DNA of 64,000 nucleotides from JACMLC01 sp963817025. GTDB lineage: Bacteria > Acidobacteriota > Blastocatellia > Pyrinomonadales > Pyrinomonadaceae. The position numbers and the translations under genes are program-made. Where the stretch lies: contig CAWFML010000004.1 in NCBI GenBank assembly GCA_963817025.1, positions 620,001 through 684,000 on the forward strand. Direction: 5' to 3'. Positions 16,347 through 23,545 of the stretch are shown here, in pieces; position 1 is the first letter of the stretch, and each line of letters starts with the position of its first letter. Under the pieces are notes generated by a model that saw nothing but the letters and a program-made list of their open reading frames with translations, was not told the DNA's origin and made no database searches.

Positions 16347-17420
16347 ATGGCTTTGGACGAAACGGTTTTTCTGACAGGCTTTCCCGGCTTTATCGCCGGG
16401 CGGCTCGTCAAGCGGCTGGCGGCGGAAGGCGCGCGTTTCTTGCTTCTGGTTCAACCCGCGCTGCTCCAACTGGCGCGCGAAGAGGTCGCGCGTCTCGCAA
16501 TGGAAACGCGCGCGCCCGCCGAAAATTTTCGCATCCTTGAAGGCGACATCACGCAGCCCGACCTCGGACTCTCGCCTGCGGATTTAGAGCACGCAGGCAA
16601 AGAGACGACCATGCTTTTTCATCTCGCAGCCATTTATGATCTGGCCGTGCCGCGCGAGCTTGCCATGCGCGTCAATCTGGAAGGCACGCGGCGCGTCAAC
16701 AGCCTTGCGCTGGAAAAGCTTTCAAGCCTTCGCCGCTATCATTATATTTCGACCTGTTATGTCGCGGGGCTGCGCAAAGGTTTGATAAGCGAGACGGAGC
16801 TTGAGCACGCGGCTGGATTTCGCAACTCTTACGAAGAGACGAAATACCTTGCCGAGTTGGAAGTCGAAGAGCTGAAAACAAAACTGCCGGTCACGATATA
16901 TCGCCCGTCTGTCGTCTGCGGCGATTCCGGCACGGGCGAGACGGCAAAATACGATGGCATCTATTACCTGATTCATTACCTGCGCATGCAGCCCGGCCTG
17001 CTCTCGCTCTTCAATATCGGCAACTCGAAGGTGCGCCTCAATCTGGTGCCGGTGGATTTCGTCGTCGAAGCATTGGCCGCGCTGGCAAATGATGAAAAAG
17101 CTGTCGGCGCAACCGTTCAACTGGCAGACCCCGCGCCGCTGACCTCAAAAGAACTTTTCAATGCGATAGCAGCCAGCATCTCCGGCCATGCATCGCGCCT
17201 GACCATCCCCGCGCCGCTCGTCCACAGGGCATTGATGCTTCCCTTCTCGCCAAAAATCACCGGCCTCCCGCGCTCCGCCGTCCCCTACTTCTTTCTCAAT
17301 CAAACCTACGACACAGCACACGCAAGCAAGCTCCTCGAACCACACGGCGTTCGCTGCCCCTCCTTTCCGACTTACGTGGACAAGCTCGTCTCATTCGTGG
17401 CGAATCATCCGAAGCTATAA
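16347..17420 (+). CDS. extended SDR, fatty acyl/thioester reductase-like
   Basis: A 357-residue Rossmann protein. VFLTGFPGFIAGRLV (6-20) is the TGxxGxxG nucleotide-binding loop with the FPGFIA variant common in the NAD_binding_4 (male-sterility/thioester reductase) group. YHYISTCYVAGL supplies the serine-containing strand and YEETKYLAE the Tyr-x3-Lys pair. Family members reduce acyl thioesters or modify long-chain substrates; the true substrate is unknown. The C-terminal third is typical in length. I start at the ATG at 16347 because the family begins here; a longer frame to 16296 would read through the inverted repeat. Confidence 0.85.
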   Translation: MALDETVFLTGFPGFIAGRLVKRLAAEGARFLLLVQPALLQLAREEVARLAMETRAPAENFRILEGDITQPDLGLSPADLEHAGKETTMLFHLAAIYDLAVPRELAMRVNLEGTRRVNSLALEKLSSLRRYHYISTCYVAGLRKGLISETELEHAAGFRNSYEETKYLAELEVEELKTKLPVTIYRPSVVCGDSGTGETAKYDGIYYLIHYLRMQPGLLSLFNIGNSKVRLNLVPVDFVVEALAALANDEKAVGATVQLADPAPLTSKELFNAIAASISGHASRLTIPAPLVHRALMLPFSPKITGLPRSAVPYFFLNQTYDTAHASKLLEPHGVRCPSFPTYVDKLVSFVANHPKL

Positions 17421-17537
17421 AAAAGTTCGCATCATAATGAGACCTTGAGAAAATTACGGAGGCTCTGTGCAGGAAGCCCGCCGTGCGTTATATTCGTGGA
17501 AGTTTATCTTAGCGGCGGACTTTGAAAGGAGTTTGCT

Positions 17538-20108
17538 TTGTCCTCAGAATCTCAATCCACCAGAGCAATCGAAGTCTTTTACTCTTACTCACATAAGGAC
17601 GAAGAACTACGCAATCAATTAGAGAATCACCTTGCGATGCTGAGACGCGACGGCATCATTAAAGGCTGGCACGACAGAAGAATCAGTGCAGGGCAGGAAT
17701 GGGACGGCAAGATTGACGAACATTTGAATTCAGCCCAAGTAATTCTGCTGCTGGTCAGCGCGGATTTCCTCGCCTCGAATTATTGCTATGACATTGAAGT
17801 AAAACTTGCAATGGAAAGGCATGATTCCGGCGACGCCTGCGTGATTCCGATTATCCTGCGCCCTTGCGACTGGCAGAAAGCATCTTTCGGTAAAGTTCAT
17901 GCATTGCCCAAAGACGCAAATCCCGTCACTCTCTGGGCAGATCGTGACGAAGCTTTTTTGGATGTTGCCAAAGGCATTCGCAATACGGTCGAAGAAAGAG
18001 GCTCGCAAAATCGCGCCTCGACTTCAGTTGAAACTGAAGTTGAATCAGTTTCAACTAAAGCTGAAATTACAAAACCTGCCCAGCGTCTTAATATCCCTCG
18101 CCCGCCTCTGATAGGCTTTGTCGCCCGCCGCGACGAGCAAGGCCGCGACATCGTGGAGCGATTGAAGTCAGACCTCGCGCCACAGGCGAATCAACCCATC
18201 ACGCTCTCAGGGCCGGGCGGAGTGGGCAAGACCACGCTCGCCGCAGAAGCCGCGCGGGCTTTAGAAGAAGAGTTTGTAGATCGCATTGTGTGGAGCAGGG
18301 CCGAGGGACGGGCGGATTTCACGCTCTCTACACTGCTTGACGACATCGTCACGCAACTGGGCCGCGCAGACCTGCGCCCGCTCGCACTTGAGGCGAAGGC
18401 CGCGCAGGTGCATGCGTTGCTTTCCAATCCTCCAGCCCTCGTCGTGCTTGATAACTACGAGACGATTTCCGACGAGGGGAAGAGCCTTATCGAAGAATGG
18501 CTCGCGCAAGCGCAATGCTCCGCACTTATCACTTCACGCCACAGAATCAACACGACGCGCAACATCAATATCGCCGCCATGTCACGCGAAGAGGCGCAGG
18601 AGTTTTTGGAAAAAGTTGTCGCGCAGGCACAGGATGCACAGATGTTCTCCCCAACAATTCGCCAGCGCATCTACGAGACGGCAGAGGCCAATCCGTTCGT
18701 CATGCAATGGGTTGTCGGACAGATTGATTCTGCACAAGAACCGGAGATGGTGCTCGAAGAACTAAAACAAGGCGAAGGCGATGCTGCGCAAAAAGTCTTT
18801 GACCGCTCTTACAATCTCCCGCAACTGGGCGACGATGGACGCGCAGCCCTCCTCGCCCTCTCGCTCTTTGCGCCTAGCGCGTCGCGCGCCGCGCTTGCAT
18901 CAGTCGCCGGATTCGATGATTCCAAGCGCGTCAACGAAGCCGTCAAAAACCTGCATGCGTTATGGTTGATTAAAGGAATAGATGAAAACCGCCGCTTCAC
19001 CATCGAAGGCTTGACGCGCAGCCTAGCCTTAGCACGACTATCGAAAGACGCCCGCGCCACCGAGTTCCGCCAGCGAGTCGTGGAGCACTTTCACAATTAC
19101 GCTCAAGAACACGAACAAACAACGGGTGAAGATTTCGCTGCGCTGGAAATGGAGAAAGACAATTTATTGAACGCAATAGATACAGCTTTTGAAATGAAAT
19201 ATTGGGAGAGTGTAAATCAAATTGCTGATGTCTTAGGCCACATCAATGGTTTTCTTGATGTCCGAGGCTACTGGGATGAGGCAATTAGATGTAATCAACG
19301 CGCAGTAGAGGCAGCCGCCTTTACTAATAACAAACATACTGCTGCTGTACATTCGCACAGAATTGGAATCATTCAGTATCGCCGTGGCCTGTATGACGAG
19401 TCACGTAAGGCCAGTGAAGATGCGCTTGCAACCTATCGTAATTTGAAGAGCGAAATAAATATTGCTGCTGCCTTGCATCAGTTAGCGATAATTGCACAAG
19501 CTCAAGGAGAGATAGAAGAAGCACGACAACGCTATGATGAGAGCTTGAAGATTGCAAAGAAGCTTGACAATCAAATCGGCATCGCCAACACACTGCATCA
19601 GTTGGGAAGGTTGGCACAAGCTCAAGGAGAGATAGAAGAAGCACGACGACTTTATGACGAGAGCTTGAAGATTGCAAAGAAGCTCAATGACAAGCGCGGC
19701 ATCGCTAACACATTGCATCAGTTAGGCACACTTGCACAAGATCAAGGCGAAATAGAAGAAGCACGACGACTTTATGACGAGAGTTTAGAGATTGAGAAGG
19801 AGCTTGGCAATCAGATCGGCATCGCTATTAGTTTGCATGCACTGGCTATCCTAGTAAGTTCTCAGGGGGAATTAAGGGAGGCCCGACGGCTCTACGAGGA
19901 AAGTCTAGCCATCACAGAGAAACTTGGTGATAAGAGTAATCTTGCGCTGATTTTTTATAATTTGGGCTTGCTGGAAGAAAGGGAAGGTAACAAGGCGGAA
20001 GCGAGGAGATTGTGGCGCGAGGCGTTGAGTATTTTTGAGAGGCTTGGCTCACCTGATGCTGAAATGGTGCAGCAAGCGTTGGAGAGTTTGGATGGTGAAT
20101 CTTCCTGA
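17538..20108 (+). CDS. TIR / NB-ARC / TPR protein (bacterial NLR-like)
   Basis: An 856-residue three-part protein. A TIR domain (about 10-150) has FYSYSHKDEEL and SADFLASNYCYDIEV, with E87 at the position of the catalytic glutamate of NADase TIR domains. An NB-ARC/STAND ATPase follows (190-480): Walker A GPGGVGKTT (205-213), Walker B LVVLD (281-285) and ANPFVMQWVVG at the GLPLA-like site. From about 560 to the end are TPR repeats of 40 residues. In known systems the repeats sense a signal, the ATPase oligomerises and the TIR degrades NAD or makes a messenger, often against phage; that role here is inference. The TTG start has AAAGGAG upstream. The TPR part is visibly more AT-rich than its neighbours. 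Confidence 0.9.
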   Translation: MSSESQSTRAIEVFYSYSHKDEELRNQLENHLAMLRRDGIIKGWHDRRISAGQEWDGKIDEHLNSAQVILLLVSADFLASNYCYDIEVKLAMERHDSGDACVIPIILRPCDWQKASFGKVHALPKDANPVTLWADRDEAFLDVAKGIRNTVEERGSQNRASTSVETEVESVSTKAEITKPAQRLNIPRPPLIGFVARRDEQGRDIVERLKSDLAPQANQPITLSGPGGVGKTTLAAEAARALEEEFVDRIVWSRAEGRADFTLSTLLDDIVTQLGRADLRPLALEAKAAQVHALLSNPPALVVLDNYETISDEGKSLIEEWLAQAQCSALITSRHRINTTRNINIAAMSREEAQEFLEKVVAQAQDAQMFSPTIRQRIYETAEANPFVMQWVVGQIDSAQEPEMVLEELKQGEGDAAQKVFDRSYNLPQLGDDGRAALLALSLFAPSASRAALASVAGFDDSKRVNEAVKNLHALWLIKGIDENRRFTIEGLTRSLALARLSKDARATEFRQRVVEHFHNYAQEHEQTTGEDFAALEMEKDNLLNAIDTAFEMKYWESVNQIADVLGHINGFLDVRGYWDEAIRCNQRAVEAAAFTNNKHTAAVHSHRIGIIQYRRGLYDESRKASEDALATYRNLKSEINIAAALHQLAIIAQAQGEIEEARQRYDESLKIAKKLDNQIGIANTLHQLGRLAQAQGEIEEARRLYDESLKIAKKLNDKRGIANTLHQLGTLAQDQGEIEEARRLYDESLEIEKELGNQIGIAISLHALAILVSSQGELREARRLYEESLAITEKLGDKSNLALIFYNLGLLEEREGNKAEARRLWREALSIFERLGSPDAEMVQQALESLDGESS
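19501..19860 (+). repeat. three 120-bp tandem repeats inside the TPR region
   Basis: Units 19501-19620, 19621-19740 and 19741-19860 are in register at exactly 120 bases, each encoding one 40-residue TPR. The first 60 bases of units one and two differ at only a few positions; the third is more diverged. This points to recent in-frame duplication in the putative sensor domain. Confidence 0.9.
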
Positions 20109-20159
20109 AGCGATAACGAGTAGCAGGTTACAGGTGTGCTGAAACTTTTCGTTGATGGG

Positions 20160-20468
20160 CTAGCGTTTGCGGAAGGTGGGTTTGTGTTTGATGCCTGTGT
20201 GGCGTGCTGTGCCGGGTAATTTGGCGGGGAGGTCTAGTTCGTCGTCAATGAGGTCTTCGACGTAGATGCCTGCGGCGCGGGCGTATTGCAGGAGAAGCAT
20301 CAGCGGTGGCTCGTTCTTTCCCAGTTCGTATTTTGAGATGGTTGTGTAATCAATCAGTTCCTCAGCTTGCAGACGCTTGTGCATCTCCGTTTGAGAAAGC
20401 CCAAGAGCATTCCGAATCTGTAAAAGCTTTTCGGCCAAGCGTGCTGGCTTGGGACGCGCGCTGCCCAT
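20160..20468 (-). CDS. XRE-family helix-turn-helix regulator
   Basis: A 102-residue protein with one Cro/CI-type HTH (about 10-68): LAEKLLQIRNALGLSQTEMHKRLQ forms helices 1-3 and YTTISKYELGKNEPPLMLLLQYARAAG completes the fold. A basic tail follows (HKPTFRKR). GGAGGA lies seven bases before the ATG at 20468. The 11-bp dyad at 20515-20538 sits about 50 bases upstream of the start and is the natural candidate operator, suggesting autoregulation. The gene is convergent with the TIR/NB-ARC/TPR gene, 51 bases apart, so it may regulate that locus or simply be a neighbour. Confidence 0.88.
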   Translation of the reverse strand: MGSARPKPARLAEKLLQIRNALGLSQTEMHKRLQAEELIDYTTISKYELGKNEPPLMLLLQYARAAGIYVEDLIDDELDLPAKLPGTARHTGIKHKPTFRKR

Positions 20469-20514
20469 CAGGAAAGTCCTCCTGATAAAACAGAAATCGT
20501 CCTCGGCAGCTTGC

Positions 20515-20538
20515 TTTTATGGATAGTTATCCATAAAA
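20515..20538. promoter_or_regulatory. 11-bp dyad, putative operator of the XRE gene
   Basis: TTTTATGGATA (20515-20525), two bases, then its exact complement TATCCATAAAA (20528-20538). The position upstream of the XRE start and the symmetry suit a dimeric HTH repressor. Confidence 0.7.
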
Positions 20539-20739
20539 TATGCTTGCGTAGATACTTCGCCGTGAGTATGAACCTTTCATCTCGCACGGCGATGCTCATT
20601 ACTCTTCTTTGAGGTTGAGGCGTGAGCTACGCATTGGCCGTTGCTTATGTTGTCAAATACGAAAGCAGCGACAAGATAGCAGAACCTTGCGGCAGCCGTC
20701 ACCTCTCTTTGGACGGCTCCGGAATTCCTCTCTGGCCCA

Positions 20740-21057
20740 ATGGAACAGAACAACAGACTCATCACAGGACGCATGCACCGGAGCGGTTTTTATTTCTACT
20801 GCCCGCGCTGTGAGCTTTCATTCCCGCACCCGCCGCACATGGAATCGTTCTATCGCATCGGCTATGGTTTTTGCTGGTATTGCATCCAGTGGATACCTTT
20901 GGAGGGCGGCGACAAGAAGGGCATCGTACGCGAGGACGGCGAAGGAGGGCTTTATACGGAATATTACGAGGCGGAAGATAGGCGCAAGGCATTGGAGCAC
21001 GAGCGTTTAGTGAGAAGGTTGTGCGGGCTGGATAAGCCGCGCAAGAAGAAAGATTAA
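20740..21057 (+). CDS. small Cys-rich (zinc-ribbon-like) protein
   Basis: A 105-residue protein that I do not recognise by name. CPRC (21-24) and CWYC (45-48) form two CxxC knuckles about 20 residues apart, as in small zinc ribbons. The middle is rich in aromatic residues (YRIGYGFCWYCIQWIP) and the C-terminal half is charged and helical, ending KPRKKKD. The translation start is uncertain: the ATG at 20740 has no good ribosome site and the next in-frame ATG is at 20773, just before the first knuckle. An inverted repeat follows the stop. It lies divergent from the XRE gene, so a shared role is possible but unproved. Confidence 0.6.
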   Translation: MEQNNRLITGRMHRSGFYFYCPRCELSFPHPPHMESFYRIGYGFCWYCIQWIPLEGGDKKGIVREDGEGGLYTEYYEAEDRRKALEHERLVRRLCGLDKPRKKKD

Positions 21058-21064
21058 AGAAGTT

Positions 21065-21154
21065 TCGCGCAAAGGTGCAAAGTAAGACCGCAAAGGTGTT
21101 GAGTTGTAATTTAGCTTGAAAGATTTTTTGTCCCTTCTTTACGCCTTTGCGGGA
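21065..21154. repeat. inverted repeat, CGCAAAGGCG family
   Basis: Left arm 21065-21086 (TCGCGCAAAGGTGCAAAG...) and right arm 21134-21154 are imperfect complements around an AT-rich centre. It lies between the Cys-rich gene and the perR promoter and could terminate the former. Confidence 0.75.
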
Positions 21155-21171
21155 GATTGTCTTTTCCGCGC

Positions 21172-21202
21172 TTGACAATTTAGTAATTTAGAATTATTCT
21201 AA
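21172..21202 (+). promoter_or_regulatory. perR promoter with PerR box over the -10
   Basis: TTGACA (21172-21177), a 17-base spacer, TATTCT (21195-21200). A perfect 7-1-7 dyad, TTAGAATTATTCTAA (21188-21202), overlaps the -10 and closely matches the PerR consensus TTATAATNATTATAA. The layout predicts autorepression relieved by peroxide. Confidence 0.8.
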
Positions 21203-21218
21203 TTCCAGATTGATAATC

Positions 21219-21620
21219 ATGGCAAAAGGTGATAGAAATCAGGGTGGTGGGTTGACGCGGCAGCGAGAGGCCGTGCTGAAGGTGATTCGCGCGAGCGAGG
21301 AGCACCTGACGGCGGGCGAGATTTATGAGCGTGCGCGCGGCGTTCTGCCTTCGATCAGTTATGCGACTGTTTATAACTCGCTGAGGTATCTGAAGGACAC
21401 GGGCCTCGTGCATGAAGTCCAGTTCGGCAACGGCGCGAGTCGTTATGACCGTGAGACCGAGCGGCATGACCATGCCTTGTGCACGGAATGCGGCAAGCTT
21501 GTCGATTTCGATCTGGACTTGTCCGCAGAGTTGATGCGGACGGCGGCCCGCCGCTCAAGCTTTAAGCCCGAATCCATTCACCTGACATTGAGAGGCTTGT
21601 GCCCTGATTGTCGCTCTTAA
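21219..21620 (+). CDS. perR: Fur-family peroxide regulator, PerR type
   Basis: A 133-residue Fur-superfamily repressor. The winged helix (10-80) contains LTAGEIYERARGVLPSISYATVYNSLRYLKDTGLV, and the dimerisation part carries HDHALCTECGKLVDFD and a final CPDC, so both CxxC knuckles of the structural zinc site are present. The HDHALC segment and an Asp-containing loop fit the regulatory metal site of PerR rather than Fur; the PerR-like box overlapping its own promoter and the peroxiredoxin gene next door support that. The ATG at 21219 is chosen; an in-frame TTG nine bases earlier is possible. Confidence 0.88.
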   Translation: MAKGDRNQGGGLTRQREAVLKVIRASEEHLTAGEIYERARGVLPSISYATVYNSLRYLKDTGLVHEVQFGNGASRYDRETERHDHALCTECGKLVDFDLDLSAELMRTAARRSSFKPESIHLTLRGLCPDCRS

Positions 21621-21728
21621 AAAGAGTGGTTTTTATGATGAAAGAGTACGCGCGCGGTCAAAGCTCTGTTAAGTCCTGCGCGCTGCCGGTAACAATTAAA
21701 TTTTCTAATGAGAAAGATGGAGGAGTAA

Positions 21729-22295
21729 ATGCAAGCAACAGCTACAGCTAAAGAATCAGCAATGGTCGGCCAGCCCGCACCGGATTTCGACATGGCTTCG
21801 ACCAAGAACATGGAGAAGCTGGACGAGAACGTCAAGCTCTCTGATTATCAGGGCAAGTGGGTCGTGCTTTTGTTCTACCCGCTCGATTTTACTTTCGTGT
21901 GCCCGACGGAGTTGACCACGTTCAGCGACCGCTACGAAGATTTCGAGGGCATCGGCGCAGAGATCGTAGGCGTCTCGACCGACTCTGTGTTTTCGCATCG
22001 CGCGTGGGTCAACACGCCGCGCGACAAGGGCGGCGTGGCAGACCTCAAATACCCGCTCGCTTCGGATGTCACCAAGCAGGTGGCGCGCGACTACGGCGTG
22101 CTGATCGAAGACAAGGGCATCGCGCTGCGCGGCCTCTTTGTGATCGACCCCGAAGGCGTGCTGCGCTACAAAGTCGTGCATGACCTGAACGTCGGACGCT
22201 CTGCCGAAGAGACACTGCGCGTCATACAGGCGCTTCAGACGGGCGGCCTCTGCAAGGCTGACTGGAAGCCGGGTCAGGAAACAATCAACGCTTAA
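21729..22295 (+). CDS. 2-Cys peroxiredoxin (AhpC/TSA)
   Basis: A 188-residue typical 2-Cys peroxiredoxin. The active site PLDFTFVCPTE gives T55 and peroxidatic C58; R134 completes the site; resolving C175 lies in GLCKADWKPG at the C-terminus. It reduces hydrogen peroxide and organic peroxides in the cytoplasm using thioredoxin-like donors. GGAGG precedes the ATG. It lies 108 bases after perR, whose product probably controls it. I see only a weak PerR-like match before this gene, so co-transcription with perR is the simpler model. A thioredoxin-fold protein gene follows downstream. Confidence 0.95.
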   Translation: MQATATAKESAMVGQPAPDFDMASTKNMEKLDENVKLSDYQGKWVVLLFYPLDFTFVCPTELTTFSDRYEDFEGIGAEIVGVSTDSVFSHRAWVNTPRDKGGVADLKYPLASDVTKQVARDYGVLIEDKGIALRGLFVIDPEGVLRYKVVHDLNVGRSAEETLRVIQALQTGGLCKADWKPGQETINA

Positions 22296-22300
22296 GAGCG

Positions 22301-22381
22301 GTGATGAGTGACAAGTGACGAGTGAGACAGGATAAATGCTTTTTGTCTTTAACTCATCACTTGTCACTCGTAGCTCGTCAC
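22301..22381. repeat. imperfect inverted repeat of GAGTGACAAGTGA words
   Basis: The left arm has GATGAGTGACAAGTGACGAG and the right arm the complementary CTCATCACTTGTCACTCGTAG, with a TTTTTGTC centre. It fills most of the gap between the peroxiredoxin and the thioredoxin-like gene. Confidence 0.75.
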
Positions 22382-22409
22382 TGTCTTTAGTCATAGAGGT
22401 TAAAAAGTT

Positions 22410-22883
22410 ATGCCGATGAGAATTGGGACTGAGATGCCGGAACTGGACGGCGCGACGGAGTGGTTCGGCGCGACGCAGGCGCATGCGGAGGCGGAGAGCA
22501 AGGGGCATCCGACGCTCGTGCATTTCTGGTCAGTAAGCTGCGGCATCTGCAAAGAGAACATGCCGCAGGTGGCAGAATGGCGCGACCAGCGGAGCGAGAG
22601 CGGATTGCGCGTGATTGCCGTCCACATGCCGCGCTATGAAGCGGATACGGATGTCGAAGCCGTGCGCGAAGCCGTCTCGAAATACAACATCACAGAGCCG
22701 TGCGCGATTGATAACCAGCACAAGCTGCGCGATGCTTTTCAAAACGACCAAGGCTATGTGCCTGCTTATTACCTGTTCGACGCGGAAGGCAAGTTGAAAA
22801 GCTTCGCGGCGGGCGAGCGCGGATTTAGTATGGTCTCGGCTGCGCTGGATCGCATGCTGGCAAGCCAAAAAGCAACGGCCTGA
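22410..22883 (+). CDS. TlpA/ResA-like thioredoxin-fold protein
   Basis: A 157-residue thioredoxin-fold protein without a signal peptide or membrane anchor, so apparently cytoplasmic, unlike most TlpA proteins. The redox motif is CGIC (44-47) in VHFWSVSCGICKENMP and the cis-proline loop is YVPAYYLFD near 125. An extra helical stretch (EADTDVEAVREAVSKYNI) lies between, as in the TlpA/AhpC-TSA group. Its place directly after a 2-Cys peroxiredoxin suggests that it may reduce that enzyme or another thiol partner. GAGG precedes the ATG, just after an inverted repeat. Confidence 0.88.
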   Translation: MPMRIGTEMPELDGATEWFGATQAHAEAESKGHPTLVHFWSVSCGICKENMPQVAEWRDQRSESGLRVIAVHMPRYEADTDVEAVREAVSKYNITEPCAIDNQHKLRDAFQNDQGYVPAYYLFDAEGKLKSFAAGERGFSMVSAALDRMLASQKATA

Positions 22884-22886
22884 TAA

Positions 22887-22974
22887 AAGGCAAAAGTAAA
22901 AAGGTCAAAGGCAAAAGTGAAGATAGCATCCTTCGCATCTTCCCTTTTGCCTTTGACCTTTTTACTTTTGCCTT
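22887..22974. repeat. long inverted repeat between convergent genes, GGCAAAAGT family
   Basis: Left arm 22887-22924 and right arm 22937-22974 are complementary over 38 bases with a single mismatch. The whole gap between the convergent thioredoxin-like and DUF4112 genes is this element, so it can act as a terminator for both. It shares its words with 12863-12950. Confidence 0.92.
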
Positions 22975-22976
22975 CT

Positions 22977-23519
22977 TTAGATAAGTCCGGTTAACTTATC
23001 GAAGATCAGTGTCAGCAGGTAGAGGCTGAGCGCGATTGAGCCGAAGAGCAGGCAGAGCAAGACCAGTATAATTGCTCCGACAAAGAGCCAATCGCTCGTC
23101 CTTCCCTTTTTCGCCTCTGCGGCGGAAACGGTCGCGCGCTGGCGCAACAGCTCTACATTCATCTGGTTGGATTTCCATGCAAAGTCGAAGAGGTCGCCGA
23201 CCACAGGCACGGCTCCCAGCAGGTAATCAATCCCGATGTTCACTCCCATACGTAACAGCGTCACCTTCGGGACGCGATAACGGACTCCCGCCGCCAGTAT
23301 GTAAAAAGAGACGAGCGAGCTGGCTGTGTCGCCGATGCCCGGAATCAAGCCGACCAGCGCATCCAGCCCGAAACGCCAGCCGACGCCCGGAATGCGAAAG
23401 AGGCCATCCATCCAGCGGCTCAATTGGTCCAGACTCTCCTCGACCTCTACCTTGCGACGCTCTAAAGGCTCTCGCCGCCGTTTGACCTCAAGCCCTTCCT
23501 GTAATTTGTATTCCTGCAT
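22977..23519 (-). CDS. DUF4112 membrane protein
   Basis: A 180-residue protein with the DUF4112 signature: LSRWMDGLFRIPGVGWRFG, LDALVGLIPGIGDTASSL and PVVGDLFDFAWKSNQMN, the paired P-GxGD loops being diagnostic. The central part has one or two hydrophobic segments (about 50-85), and the C-terminus another strong stretch (WLFVGAIILVLLCLLFGSIALSLYLL). The function of the family is unknown; members are small membrane proteins often near stress genes. The N-terminal 30 residues are highly charged and probably cytoplasmic. It is convergent with the redox cluster and 26 bases downstream of the M1-like gene on the same strand. Confidence 0.88.
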   Translation of the reverse strand: MQEYKLQEGLEVKRRREPLERRKVEVEESLDQLSRWMDGLFRIPGVGWRFGLDALVGLIPGIGDTASSLVSFYILAAGVRYRVPKVTLLRMGVNIGIDYLLGAVPVVGDLFDFAWKSNQMNVELLRQRATVSAAEAKKGRTSDWLFVGAIILVLLCLLFGSIALSLYLLTLIFDKLTGLI

Positions 23520-23545
23520 TTTAATATCAACCGGCTGCTTTTTGA

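Noticed and set aside
20609..21010. 133-residue plus-strand frame overlapping the Cys-rich gene
   Set aside because: It is another frame over the same DNA, Arg/Ser-rich and without the CxxC pattern.
21756..22523. 255-residue minus-strand frame over the peroxiredoxin
   Set aside because: Antisense shadow of a gene with full active-site motifs.
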